This document shows positions 54,154 through 62,426 of a DNA stretch of 64,000 nucleotides, piece by piece. The position numbers and the translations under genes are program-made. The notes beneath the pieces were generated by a model that did not search any database, was not told the DNA's origin, and saw nothing but the letters and a program-made list of their open reading frames with translations. Source of the stretch: Virgibacillus ihumii (GTDB taxonomy: Bacteria; Bacillota; Bacilli; Bacillales; Amphibacillaceae); NCBI RefSeq assembly GCF_902726655.1, contig NZ_CACVAN010000001.1:3782001-3846000 (forward strand), given 5' to 3'. Each line of letters starts with the position of its first letter. The stretch's first letter is position 1.

Positions 54154-54171
54154 ACCTATACATGTATGGGT
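54154..54171. promoter_or_regulatory. Second dyad upstream of yrkE-like gene
   Basis: ACCTATACATGTATGGGT is nearly self-complementary with one mismatched pair. Possible second repressor site. Confidence 0.4.
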
Positions 54172-54200
54172 GAAAATAAAAGGAGTTGAATAAGTAATCG

Positions 54201-54680
54201 ATGCAGGATAAAAAGAAAACAACAATTGTTTTGTTCAGTGGTGATTATGATAAAGCGATGGCTGCATATATCATCGCAAATGGCGCGGCGGCCTATGACC
54301 ATGAGGTGACTATATTTCACACGTTCTGGGGATTAAATGCGCTCCGAAAAGATAGTGAGGTTTCCGTAAAAAAGAATTTTCTTGAAAAAATGTTTGGAAA
54401 ACTCATGCCGCGTGGTACAGATAAAATGGGCATATCCAAAATGAATTATTTGGGAATGGGACCAAAAATGATTAAACGTGTTATGAAAAAGCACAATGCA
54501 ATGCCTCTCCCCCAGTTGGTGGATATGGCTCAGGAACAGGATGTTAAACTGATTGCGTGTACCATGACAATGGATTTGCTCGGTCTTCAAAAAGAAGAAC
54601 TTCTGGATGAAATTGATTACGGCGGTGTTGCAGCTTATATTGGTGAAGCAGAAGAAGGCAATATCAGCCTATTTATTTAA
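54201..54680 (+). CDS. yrkE: DsrE/DrsH-family sulfur protein (YrkE-like)
   Basis: A 159-residue protein of the DsrE family with the single Cys in IACTMTMDLLG as the likely persulfide carrier. It begins with TTIVLFSGDYDKAMAAYIIA and has a basic middle loop. Same length as B. subtilis YrkE. AAAGGAGTTG precedes the ATG. First gene of the island behind the ATACCC operator. Confidence 0.85.
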   Translation: MQDKKKTTIVLFSGDYDKAMAAYIIANGAAAYDHEVTIFHTFWGLNALRKDSEVSVKKNFLEKMFGKLMPRGTDKMGISKMNYLGMGPKMIKRVMKKHNAMPLPQLVDMAQEQDVKLIACTMTMDLLGLQKEELLDEIDYGGVAAYIGEAEEGNISLFI

Positions 54681-54689
54681 AATAATTTA

Positions 54690-54706
54690 ATACCCATACC
54701 CATATT
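54690..54706. promoter_or_regulatory. ATACCC half-sites before the rhodanese gene
   Basis: ATACCCATACCCATATT holds two direct ATACCC half-sites 60 bases before the rhodanese start. They may form an internal CstR-controlled site. Confidence 0.5.
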
Positions 54707-54766
54707 AGTAAGAAAGAGTTTGATTTAAGGATCTTTTAAATAAGACTATCAAGGAGGTAAATTCAA

Positions 54767-55066
54767 TTGAAATCAGTAAAGACGAACGAACTGGAAGAAA
54801 TAATCAAAAGTAAAAGGGATGTAAATGTTATTGATGTACGCGAAGATGATGAAGTGGCACAAGGGAAAATACCGGGTGCGAAACACGTTCCGCTTGGTGA
54901 GGTGCCGGACCGTATTAATGAAATAAACAAAAACAAACACTATTATATGATTTGCCGTTCAGGCGGCCGAAGTGGCAAAGCATGTGAATTTCTTGAAAAT
55001 CAGGGGTTTGACGTAACTAATGTTGATGGCGGTATGCTCGCATGGACAGAGGAAATTGAAAAATAA
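54767..55066 (+). CDS. Rhodanese-domain protein
   Basis: A 99-residue single-domain sulfurtransferase. The active-site loop is ICRSGGRSG with Cys63. It accepts sulfane sulfur and passes it to thiols. The start is TTG after AAGGAGG. It is 15 bases before the TusA-rhodanese gene, so co-transcription is likely. Confidence 0.9.
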   Translation: MKSVKTNELEEIIKSKRDVNVIDVREDDEVAQGKIPGAKHVPLGEVPDRINEINKNKHYYMICRSGGRSGKACEFLENQGFDVTNVDGGMLAWTEEIEK

Positions 55067-55081
55067 CGGAGGTAATTACTA

Positions 55082-55657
55082 ATGGGAATTACAGCAAATG
55101 AAACAGTGGATGCAAAGGGGTTTGCTTGCCCAATGCCAATTGTTAAAACAAAAAAAGCTATTTCTGATTTAGCTCCAGGGGAGGTAATGGAAGTGCAGGC
55201 AACCGATAAAGGATCTACAGCCGATATTAAGGCCTGGGCGGAAAGTACAGGTCACCAGTACCTGGGCACTGTTGAAGAAGATGACGTGCTGAAGCATTAT
55301 TTGCGCAAAGCAAGTGATGATGAGGTAAAAAATGAAGCAAACTATGATGATGTGCTTGAATTGCGGAAATTGCGGGAAAAAGTTGATGGACAGGAAGATG
55401 TAACGATTCTTGATGTTCGTGAACAAGCAGAATATGCATTTAATCATATTCCGGGCGCAATCAATATTCCGCTTGGGGAATTGGAAAACCGAATGAATGA
55501 AATAAATGATGACAAAGAGATTCATGTTATTTGCCGTACGGGGAGCCGAAGCGACCTTGCAGCCCAAAAGCTATCACAAAAAGGTTTCAAAATCGTAAAA
55601 AATGTGGTGCCGGGCATGGCTGAATGGGATGGCCCAACGGAAAAATCCACAAACTAA
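55082..55657 (+). CDS. yrkF: TusA-rhodanese fusion (YrkF-like)
   Basis: A 191-residue fusion. The N-terminal TusA domain (residues 1-75) has the CPMP motif with Cys16; the rhodanese domain (about 95-185) has ICRTGSRSD with Cys151. B. subtilis YrkF and part of S. aureus CstA have this architecture. It would relay persulfide sulfur between the two cysteines. AACGGAGG precedes the ATG. Confidence 0.9.
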   Translation: MGITANETVDAKGFACPMPIVKTKKAISDLAPGEVMEVQATDKGSTADIKAWAESTGHQYLGTVEEDDVLKHYLRKASDDEVKNEANYDDVLELRKLREKVDGQEDVTILDVREQAEYAFNHIPGAINIPLGELENRMNEINDDKEIHVICRTGSRSDLAAQKLSQKGFKIVKNVVPGMAEWDGPTEKSTN

Positions 55658-55675
55658 TTTTAGGAGGAATAAACA

Positions 55676-56080
55676 ATGGAAAACAATAACACACGCGTAG
55701 CAATAATAGCAGCAAATGGTGGTATGTTCGATGCCTATAAAGTATTTAACATTGCGACAGCAGCCGCCGCATCGGATAAAGAGGTAGGGATATTCTTCAC
55801 ATTTGAAGGACTCAACTTGATTCATAAGGAGGCTCACAAAAACCTGGCGATGCCGGAAGGGAAAGAGCACTTCAAAGAAGGCTTTGAAAAAACGAACGTT
55901 CCATCCATCAGTGAGTTGTTGGAAATGGCTCAGGAAATGGGTGTCAAAATGATTGGATGTCAAATGACAATGGATGTTATGAATCTGGAAAAAGAAGATT
56001 TTGTGAAAGGAATTGAAGTCGGCGGGGCAGCTTCATTCATTGAGTTTGCCAAAGATGCCGATATTTCACTGACATTTTAA
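55676..56080 (+). CDS. DsrE-family sulfur protein
   Basis: A 134-residue DsrE-like protein starting NNNTRVAIIAANGGMFDAYK. The likely carrier is the Cys in MIGCQMTMDVMNL, matching the CTMTMDLLG of the upstream DsrE protein. TTTTAGGAGG precedes the ATG. The two DsrE proteins may form a hetero-oligomer that hands sulfur to TusA. Confidence 0.86.
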   Translation: MENNNTRVAIIAANGGMFDAYKVFNIATAAAASDKEVGIFFTFEGLNLIHKEAHKNLAMPEGKEHFKEGFEKTNVPSISELLEMAQEMGVKMIGCQMTMDVMNLEKEDFVKGIEVGGAASFIEFAKDADISLTF

Positions 56081-56099
56081 ACAGTAGGAGGCTAATTGT

Positions 56100-57230
56100 A
56101 TGACAAAGAGTATTACGACTGATGAACTTGCAAAACGGGTTGTCAACCGTGAGGAGACTCTCATCCTGGATGTTCGGAATACGGATGAGTTTGATGATTG
56201 GAAGATCGAAGGGGACAGCGTTGAAATAATCAATGAACCTTATTTCAACCTGCTCGATGGCGTTGACGCTATAGCAGATAAAATTAGTAAAGATCAGGAA
56301 GTAATTGTGGTTTGTGCCAAAGGGGGCTCATCGAAAATGGTGAGAGACCTTTTGGAAGAAGAAGGTTTTACACATGCTTATGACCTGGAAGGCGGCATGA
56401 AAGCCTGGAGTGAACATTTGGAGCCTGTCAAAATAGCAGACTTGAATGACGACGGAAGTTTGTACCAGTTTGTACGCTTGGGAAAAGGCTGCTTGTCATA
56501 TATGATCGTTTCCGACAAAAAAACAGCGGTTGTTGATGCTAATCGTATGACAGGTATTTATGAACGTTTTGCTGAAGAAAAAGGTGTATCGATTGAGCAT
56601 ACGATTGATACGCATCTTCACGCTGACCATATTTCGGGTGGACGTCAACTCGCTGAAAATACCGGAGGCACGTATCATTTACCGGATAAAGATGCGGAAG
56701 AAGTAACATTTGATTATGCATCATTGGAAGAAGGAACAGATATTACTGTCGGCAACACAACTATTCAGGTACAGCCGATCTATTCACCGGGACACACAAT
56801 TGGAAGCACATCGTTGATTATTGATAACAAATACCTGCTGACCGGAGATATTCTATTTGTGAAATCAATTGGCCGCCCTGATTTGGCTGGAAAGGCTGAA
56901 GATTGGGTCGGAGATTTGCGGGAAACGTTATACAGCCGTTATAAAGAACTGTCTGACGATCTGATTGTATTGCCTGCTCACTATTCATTTGTGGATGAAC
57001 TTGGAAATGACGGAAGTGTCAAGGCACGGCTTGGTGATTTGTATCAGCGTAATTCAGGTCTGCAGGTGGAAGATGCACAGGAGTTCCGGAAAATGGTAAC
57101 GGAGAACCTGCCGCCGCAGCCAAACGAGCACGATAATATTCGTCAGACCAATATGGGTAAAATGAACCCGGAAGCTGAAAAACAGCGCGAAATGGAGATT
57201 GGCCCGAATCGTTGTGCAGTACACGGTTAA
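56100..57230 (+). CDS. yrkH: Rhodanese-persulfide dioxygenase fusion (YrkH/CstB-like)
   Basis: A 376-residue two-domain protein. Residues 1-110 are a rhodanese with Cys72 in VVCAKGGSS. Residues 120-350 are an ETHE1-like metallo-beta-lactamase domain with H172-L-H174-A-D176-H177 in [12 protein letters not shown] and further ligands in SPGHTIG and LTGDILF. It should oxidise persulfides to sulfite and thiosulfate. The rhodanese-first order resembles YrkH; S. aureus CstB has the dioxygenase first. TAGGAGG precedes the ATG. Confidence 0.9.
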   Translation: MTKSITTDELAKRVVNREETLILDVRNTDEFDDWKIEGDSVEIINEPYFNLLDGVDAIADKISKDQEVIVVCAKGGSSKMVRDLLEEEGFTHAYDLEGGMKAWSEHLEPVKIADLNDDGSLYQFVRLGKGCLSYMIVSDKKTAVVDANRMTGIYERFAEEKGVSIEHTIDTHLHADHISGGRQLAENTGGTYHLPDKDAEEVTFDYASLEEGTDITVGNTTIQVQPIYSPGHTIGSTSLIIDNKYLLTGDILFVKSIGRPDLAGKAEDWVGDLRETLYSRYKELSDDLIVLPAHYSFVDELGNDGSVKARLGDLYQRNSGLQVEDAQEFRKMVTENLPPQPNEHDNIRQTNMGKMNPEAEKQREMEIGPNRCAVHG

Positions 57231-57295
57231 TACATTTAACTGAATGGATGGGTCCAGAAACAGCACGGTCATTAAAAAATTACAAGGAGGAACTT

Positions 57296-57526
57296 ATGAT
57301 GGAAGCAGTAAAAGTATTGGATGCAAAAGGAATGGCATGTCCTATGCCGGTAGTAAAAACGAAAAAGGCAATCGAAGACATTGAATCGGGTGAAATTCTG
57401 GAGGTTCATGCGACAGACAAAGGTGCAAAAAGTGATTTAACAGCTTGGACTAATTCAGGTGGTCACGAGCTGGTGGATCAAACTGAAGAAAATGACGTAC
57501 TGAAGTTCTGGATTAAGAAAGCCTAA
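57296..57526 (+). CDS. yrkI: TusA-like sulfur carrier (YrkI-like)
   Basis: A 76-residue TusA/SirA protein with CPMP (Cys15) and the family's VHATDKGAKSDL segment. It is very similar to the TusA part of the upstream fusion. The start at 57296 follows AAGGAGGAACTT; an earlier frame start at 57212 has no ribosome site. Confidence 0.9.
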   Translation: MMEAVKVLDAKGMACPMPVVKTKKAIEDIESGEILEVHATDKGAKSDLTAWTNSGGHELVDQTEENDVLKFWIKKA

Positions 57527-57527
57527 C

Positions 57528-57560
57528 GAGGGGCCCCTTATTCAGGGGTCTCTTCTTTTT
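57528..57560 (+). terminator. Terminator or attenuator between yrkI and yrkJ
   Basis: GGCCCCT pairs with AGGGGTC around TATTC, then CTCTTCTTTTT. It sits only 18 bases before the yrkJ ribosome site, so it may reduce yrkJ transcription rather than end the operon. Confidence 0.6.
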
Positions 57561-57577
57561 ATGAAAGGAGGATGGCT

Positions 57578-58360
57578 ATGGAATACAGTTTAATGTTCAT
57601 ATTAGTCCTGTTTTTAATTGGATTTGGTGGTTCATTCCTATCCGGGATGGTTGGTATCGGCGGTTCCATTGTTAAATATCCGATGCTGCTATACATTCCG
57701 CCTTTATTAGGACTATCAGCGTTTACAGCACATGAAGTTTCCGGCATTAGTGCCGTTCAGGTTTTGTTTGCCACAATTGGCGGGGTATGGGCCTACCGGA
57801 AAGGTGGATACCTAAATAAAACACTGATTATTTATATGGGGATAAGTATCCTGCTTGGAAGCTTTATTGGTGGTTATGGTTCCCAGTTCATGACGGATGG
57901 CGGCATCAATTTTGTGTATGGTGTAATGGCTACTATCGCAGCCGTTATGATGTTTGTTCCTAAAAAAGGGATCGACGATACCCCGCTTGACCAGGTTACA
58001 TTCAACAAGTGGCTGGCTGCATTTTTTGCATTTGTAACCGGTATTGGGGCCGGGATTGTAGGTGCGGCAGGCGCATTTTTATTGGTTCCAATTATGCTGC
58101 TTGTGCTGAAGATACCGACACGTGTGACGATTGCATCTTCACTTGCCATTACATTTCTTTCAGCCGTTGGTTCAACGGCAGGTAAAATAATGACGGGCCA
58201 GGTATTACTTATTCCGGCTGTTATCATGATTATTGCTAGTCTGATTGCATCTCCGCTTGGTGCAAATGCCGGTAAGCGAGTAAATACGAGAGTATTACAA
58301 GGCATTCTTGCCGTTCTGATTCTGGCAACAGCTGTTAAAATATGGTCGGATTTTTTCTAG
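57578..58360 (+). CDS. yrkJ: TauE/SafE sulfite/organosulfur permease (YrkJ-like)
   Basis: A 260-residue membrane protein with eight hydrophobic segments and the family motif [20 protein letters not shown] plus [20 protein letters not shown]. TauE/SafE members export sulfite or sulfoacetate; removal of sulfite from the dioxygenase step is a fitting role here. The start at 57578 lies 6 bases after AAGGAGG; an ATG at 57572 abuts it. Confidence 0.9.
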   Translation: MEYSLMFILVLFLIGFGGSFLSGMVGIGGSIVKYPMLLYIPPLLGLSAFTAHEVSGISAVQVLFATIGGVWAYRKGGYLNKTLIIYMGISILLGSFIGGYGSQFMTDGGINFVYGVMATIAAVMMFVPKKGIDDTPLDQVTFNKWLAAFFAFVTGIGAGIVGAAGAFLLVPIMLLVLKIPTRVTIASSLAITFLSAVGSTAGKIMTGQVLLIPAVIMIIASLIASPLGANAGKRVNTRVLQGILAVLILATAVKIWSDFF

Positions 58361-58396
58361 GATAACCAGTTACCTAATGGATTAGGAGGGAGTTGG

Positions 58397-58756
58397 ATGG
58401 AAATTTTACAATGGATTTTTTTCATTATTATAATTGTATTTGTGGTGAACTTTTTTCTTCCGACAAAAGGAGTTTCGAATATAACCGCAAAAGAAGCAAA
58501 AGATAAGTTTGCGAAAAAAGATGTACAGTTCGTTGATGTAAGAACACCGGGTGAGTATAAAGCCAATCATCAGAAGAAATTTGCAAATGTACCATTAGCC
58601 CATTTATCAAAACGTACCGGAAAATTGGATAAAAATAAAGAAGTAGTCGTTATTTGTCAAAGCGGTATGCGAAGCGCAAAGGCAGCCAAAATGCTTAAGA
58701 AACAAGGTTTTGAAAAAGTATCTAATGTTAAAGGCGGAATGAATGCCTGGGTATGA
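58397..58756 (+). CDS. Membrane-anchored rhodanese
   Basis: A 119-residue protein with one N-terminal membrane segment (WIFFIIIIVFVVNFFLP) and a rhodanese domain whose loop ICQSGMRSAK contains Cys87. The polarity places the domain on the cytoplasmic side if the N-terminus is out. TTAGGAGGG precedes the ATG. It probably belongs to the persulfide operon. Confidence 0.88.
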   Translation: MEILQWIFFIIIIVFVVNFFLPTKGVSNITAKEAKDKFAKKDVQFVDVRTPGEYKANHQKKFANVPLAHLSKRTGKLDKNKEVVVICQSGMRSAKAAKMLKKQGFEKVSNVKGGMNAWV

Positions 58757-58912
58757 TGATTGATGATGAAGAAGTTTAACAGGTACATTAATATGGAGAT
58801 GTTTAACATTCCGTCGTATGGGTTAGTATTAAACGTTGGATGAAAATTACCAAATATAATTTTATCTGTTTATGGCAGGTAACTTTTTATAAAAAGGGAG
58901 TTGTATAAAGTT

Positions 58913-59302
58913 ATGTTTCATTATACAGTTGAAACGGAAAAATCAATGGAGGAAGCGATTCATGCACTGGAGGAAAACCTAAAGGAAGAAAAATTCGGTG
59001 TGCTTTGGCAATTTGATGTTAAAGAAACGTTAAACAATAAAGGGTTTGATTTTGAACAAGCCTATCAGGTTTTGGAAGTTTGTAATCCAAAAGAGGCGAA
59101 TAATATATTATCTCAAAATCAGCTTATAGGTTATTTTCTCCCATGTAAAATGGTTGTGTACCAGGACATTGAAACAAACAAGGTTAAAATTGGCATGCCA
59201 AAGCCAACAGCATTAATTGAAATGGTCAATGATGCTTTATTACAAGAATTTGCGGCTGATATAGAGGAGCGACTGATTGTTTGTATCGATAAGACAAAAT
59301 AA
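58913..59302 (+). CDS. DUF302 protein
   Basis: A 129-residue DUF302 protein: FHYTVETEKSMEEAIHALEE and a FGVLWQFDVKETL strand, then CNPKEA and the LPCKMVVYQD segment with a conserved Cys. Function unknown, but DUF302 genes often accompany persulfide and rhodanese genes. The start at 58913 follows AAAAAGGGAG; a TTG at 58901 abuts that site. Confidence 0.82.
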   Translation: MFHYTVETEKSMEEAIHALEENLKEEKFGVLWQFDVKETLNNKGFDFEQAYQVLEVCNPKEANNILSQNQLIGYFLPCKMVVYQDIETNKVKIGMPKPTALIEMVNDALLQEFAADIEERLIVCIDKTK

Positions 59303-59344
59303 TATCTAATTACGAAAAACCTTCATCTTTTTTTGTGAATTTTA

Positions 59345-59363
59345 ATACCCCATCATGTATAAT
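59345..59363 (+). promoter_or_regulatory. cstR promoter -10 with ATACCCC half-site
   Basis: TATAAT at 59358-59363 has an ATACCCC half-site (59345-59351) in the spacer, suggesting autoregulation. The -35 element is not clear. Confidence 0.5.
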
Positions 59364-59461
59364 GGAAGTGTAGGAAATGAGTAGTATAAAAGTGAATAGT
59401 ATAAAACGGGTTTATTTACAACACAAATACCAGATTCAATAGGAAAAGGGGGTGCCGTCCC

Positions 59462-59722
59462 ATGGATTATGATGATCAGATGAAAAACCGAATTAAACGT
59501 ATTGAAGGCCAGGTCAGGGGATTATTGAAAGCGATGGATGAAGGGAAAGAATGTCGAGATGTAGTGAACCAGATGACTGCTGCCAGAAATGCACTTGACC
59601 GTACAGCAGCATTGGTTGTCAGCAGAAATCTGGAAGCGTGCATTCGTGAGGAGAAGGAATCCGGGGAAAGTTCGGAAGACGTTATTAAAGAAGCGGTAAA
59701 TCTGCTTGTGAAAAGTCGGTAA
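59462..59722 (+). CDS. cstR: CsoR-family persulfide sensor (CstR type)
   Basis: An 86-residue helical CsoR-family repressor starting DYDDQMKNRIKRIEGQVRG. Cys31 (KECRDV) and Cys60 (EACI) match in number the reactive cysteines of S. aureus CstR. The copper-binding His that CsoR has 4 residues before the second Cys is replaced by Asn56 (SRNLEACI). It should therefore sense persulfides, not copper, and derepress the sulfur genes upstream. GGGGGTG precedes the ATG. Confidence 0.9.
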   Translation: MDYDDQMKNRIKRIEGQVRGLLKAMDEGKECRDVVNQMTAARNALDRTAALVVSRNLEACIREEKESGESSEDVIKEAVNLLVKSR

Positions 59723-59757
59723 TTCTCCCTGTATGTGTTGAGTGAAAGGAGAGAATA

Positions 59758-60223
59758 ATGACTGGTAAACGCTTTAACCCGGAAAAGGCGGATAAACTGA
59801 TGAGTGACGTTCGCAGAAAAAAATTACCGCCGGAGGAAGTTATCCGGTATTTGGATTTAGATAAAAATGATACGGTTGCCGATGCTGAAGGAAAATGCAG
59901 TGGAAGAGCAGCTTGAAAACATTCATTATGTGGAAAGTAATCTGGACCATATCCGGCTGGATGATAATTCCTTGAGTAAAGTTATGATATCGTTTATTAT
60001 GCATGAAGTACCGGATATTGAACAAACACTGGATGAAATAAAGCGGATTTTGATGTTGATTTTCTTCCTTGGTTCAACAAAATGGATTGTCAGACACAGC
60101 CGGGTCATTATGAAAATCAGCGCAGTTATTATGGGTTTGGTGCTGTTTTTCGGGCTGATGCCATGTATTACAGGTTTTATGCCCAATCTTATGGATGGTA
60201 CATGGTTATCTAAATTAGGATAA
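59758..60223 (+). pseudogene. Chimeric remnant of a methyltransferase and CcdA
   Basis: The first frame (59758-59916, AAAGGAGA upstream) encodes the start of a SAM methyltransferase (KRFNPEKADKLM, RRKKLPPEEVI) and then shifts. A second frame continues with MLKENAVEEQLENIHYVESN and SFIMHEVPDIEQTLDEIKRI but lacks the glycine-rich SAM loop, which lies in a deletion. After KRIL the same frame changes to KWIVRHSRVIMKISAVIMGL and LFFGLMPCI, like the C-terminus of cytochrome c biogenesis protein CcdA. Two deletions have fused two genes; neither can work. Confidence 0.75.
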
Positions 60224-60384
60224 TGAAGGGAATTGTTGTGAAAAAGGTATACATATGTGAACTTTGTTATCTTTTGTTTTGTTACCGGGTTGTTAGAATG
60301 CTGTTAAGGACTTGTAAAACCTCTGAATTATTTTTTTTCTGATGAGAAAGATCATTACTCATTATTGATAATAAGAGGTAGAAT

Positions 60385-60624
60385 ATGGATGAAATAGACT
60401 GGTTTGATTGGATGGATAAAAACAATATAAGAAATGTTAATGGGTTTACCACTGCTCAGGAAACTTCTTTAAAGAAAAGAAAAATAACTTGAATATTTAG
60501 AGTTAGAAGAACTTCCACCTTTTGTTGCTTTTGACACTATAGGTATAGCATCTCAGACAAATAAAAAAATTAATTAATTTTTTGCAAAGTAAAGTTCCAG
60601 AGTCATGGAATCATTAATTCATTA
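60385..60624 (+). pseudogene. Decayed small gene
   Basis: From 60385 (AAGAGGTAGAAT upstream) a 35-codon frame reads DEIDWFDWMDKNNIRNV and stops at 60492. The next frame continues YLELEELPPFVAFDTIGIAS, and another gives NFLQSKVPESWNH. Two frameshifts break one acidic protein of about 80 residues. No family recognised. Confidence 0.5.
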
Positions 60625-60645
60625 AGACTAGCTGTAAGATCATCA

Positions 60646-60715
60646 TCAATTGGGCATACTTGTCGAATAAGGCGTCTTTCTGAAATACGATGGTTCAGAT
60701 TGTAGAAGAAAAGCG
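60646..60715. repeat. Dispersed intergenic repeat, second form (copy 6)
   Basis: CAATTGGGCATACTTGTCGA begins a diverged copy; ATGGTTCAGATTGTAGAAG closes it. Confidence 0.6.
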
Positions 60716-60864
60716 CAATTTATTGTCGCCAATCTTTGCGATAATTGGATTAAAGTTCTACTCTTGAAAAAGTTGCATTTTTTAATAGAAGAATGCCGTT
60801 TGAGAACATTAAAATCAAATAATTTTATTGAGGCCAAATATTTTTGCGGAAAAGAAAAAGCTAA

Positions 60865-61329
60865 TCATGAGATTAACTTTTTTGTAAGTATCCTTTTTAA
60901 TAAAAATCCTACAAACAATCCTGGGAGTATGCTCAACATTGGAAGCCAGACAGGCCCTAATAATACATTAAATAGGGTTAGGTTTGATGAATAGATTGTC
61001 CCCACAGTCACAAAGTATGCTGAAAATGCAAACGGTAAAAATGAATATGGTTCTTTTCCTCCACCTGCATCTTTAAAAGCATCCCACATTGCAAAAAAGT
61101 ATAAACAAGGATAAAACATAAGCCATTGATAGTTAGTCTGCTCAATGGCCATTACTACGTTTCCTTGAAAACTTAAAATAATTATTTCGTTAAAATTTCC
61201 TAACACATTGATTAAAAACTCTAACAAAACAAATATAATTCCCTTAATATACTTCCCGTTTAATAATTGCCCAAAGCCCGGCAAGGCAATACTCCAAAAA
61301 AGCATTTTATATTTTTGATTTTGATTCAT
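60865..61329 (-). CDS. Multi-pass membrane protein
   Basis: A 154-residue protein with four hydrophobic segments. FWSIALPGFGQLLNGKYIKG, near the N-terminus, is the P-G-x-G-Q-x-x-N-G motif of small TM2-like membrane proteins; NYQWLMFYPCLYFFAMWDAF follows. The pseudogene at 33636 is its paralogue. The ribosome site is weak. It is 83 bases downstream of the DUF3231 gene on the same strand and may share its transcript. Function unknown. Confidence 0.7.
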   Translation of the reverse strand: MNQNQKYKMLFWSIALPGFGQLLNGKYIKGIIFVLLEFLINVLGNFNEIIILSFQGNVVMAIEQTNYQWLMFYPCLYFFAMWDAFKDAGGGKEPYSFLPFAFSAYFVTVGTIYSSNLTLFNVLLGPVWLPMLSILPGLFVGFLLKRILTKKLIS

Positions 61330-61412
61330 GTAATCCGTCCGTTATCGATGTTATTTTATGGATTTCTTTGCGGAATGATAAACCGGTCAACGCTTAACTT
61401 GCATGCCAATCC

Positions 61413-62426
61413 TTATTTGCTCTGTCTCCTCGATAATTTTGTTCTGTCTGCTGCTTGGGGTGGTTCCTCCATCCAACCGTGTTTGATGATAATTTTCCCT
61501 CCGTCCTTGGCAAAGTCAAACGTATTGGTCAACATTTGACCCATTTTTAAAAGCAAATCACTCCGAAAGCTAAACGCTGCTCCAACTGAGTTACTCCCCA
61601 TACCAAACATCGACAACAGGTTTGTCATATACATCATAATTTTGTCAGAAAACGGTGGGATGGTGGAGTTGGTTACGATTCCTGTCCATGTAGAAGGCGC
61701 TTGTAAATCACTTTCTAATAAAAAATTACTCATGGTAGATACTTGCTTCTCAGCAAGTTCTCTTCCACGTTGAAAGTATTGTTGAATATCAGGACTTTCA
61801 GCAACTTGTGCAAAGCCTGTCATCAATTGTGTTCCCGTAATATTTGCTTCCAGTGCCTGGTACACTAAGCCAATTTCTACTGTGTTAAGTACGCGTTTTT
61901 TTCCAAAGGGGTTTAATCCGCTTATATAACTCTTTTCTTTGACGAATTCAACCTCGTTCGGCATTGGAACACTGGGAGGACGTGGTAAAACGCCCTTCTT
62001 TAACAGGGATTGGGTGCATTTGTTATAAATCGTTTGACTATCTGAAGTAAAGTCTCTGTATAGGTTATAGATGTCTTCGCGATAAGACATCCCTGAATGC
62101 AACGCGTAAAGACCGATCAAAATCTGACTCAACAAACGAAGATACATTAAATGAAATTGATCATCAAATAAGCGAGGGGCATGATTATCTGTATCCTTTT
62201 CTGTAAAGGCTAAGGGAATGGCAACGCCCTCGTTTTGGAAGATGGTTTCAATGGCATTAATGTTTTTTGTTTCTATATCTTGGGCAGATTGTAGTACAAT
62301 TTCGGTTTCTTCATCGTCAGAGTTTTTAATAAAGCGCTCCAAAATACGTAATTTCATGGACTTTTCCTGATAGGCTTGCCATAGATTACCTAATTCTGTA
62401 GACGATAAAGGTATGTTGTTCATCAT
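61413..62426 (-). CDS. DUF3231 family protein (second copy)
   Basis: A 337-residue protein with two helical repeats, each starting with a sequence like LSSTELGNLWQAYQEKSM or LNTVEIGLVYQALEANITG. It matches the 293-residue protein at 36304 along its length (for example PPFSDKIMMYMTNLL versus SPFSDKLMMFHITTM) and has a longer C-terminus. GGAGG precedes the start on the minus strand. The family is linked to spore formers; function unknown. Confidence 0.85.
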   Translation of the reverse strand: MMNNIPLSSTELGNLWQAYQEKSMKLRILERFIKNSDDEETEIVLQSAQDIETKNINAIETIFQNEGVAIPLAFTEKDTDNHAPRLFDDQFHLMYLRLLSQILIGLYALHSGMSYREDIYNLYRDFTSDSQTIYNKCTQSLLKKGVLPRPPSVPMPNEVEFVKEKSYISGLNPFGKKRVLNTVEIGLVYQALEANITGTQLMTGFAQVAESPDIQQYFQRGRELAEKQVSTMSNFLLESDLQAPSTWTGIVTNSTIPPFSDKIMMYMTNLLSMFGMGSNSVGAAFSFRSDLLLKMGQMLTNTFDFAKDGGKIIIKHGWMEEPPQAADRTKLSRRQSK

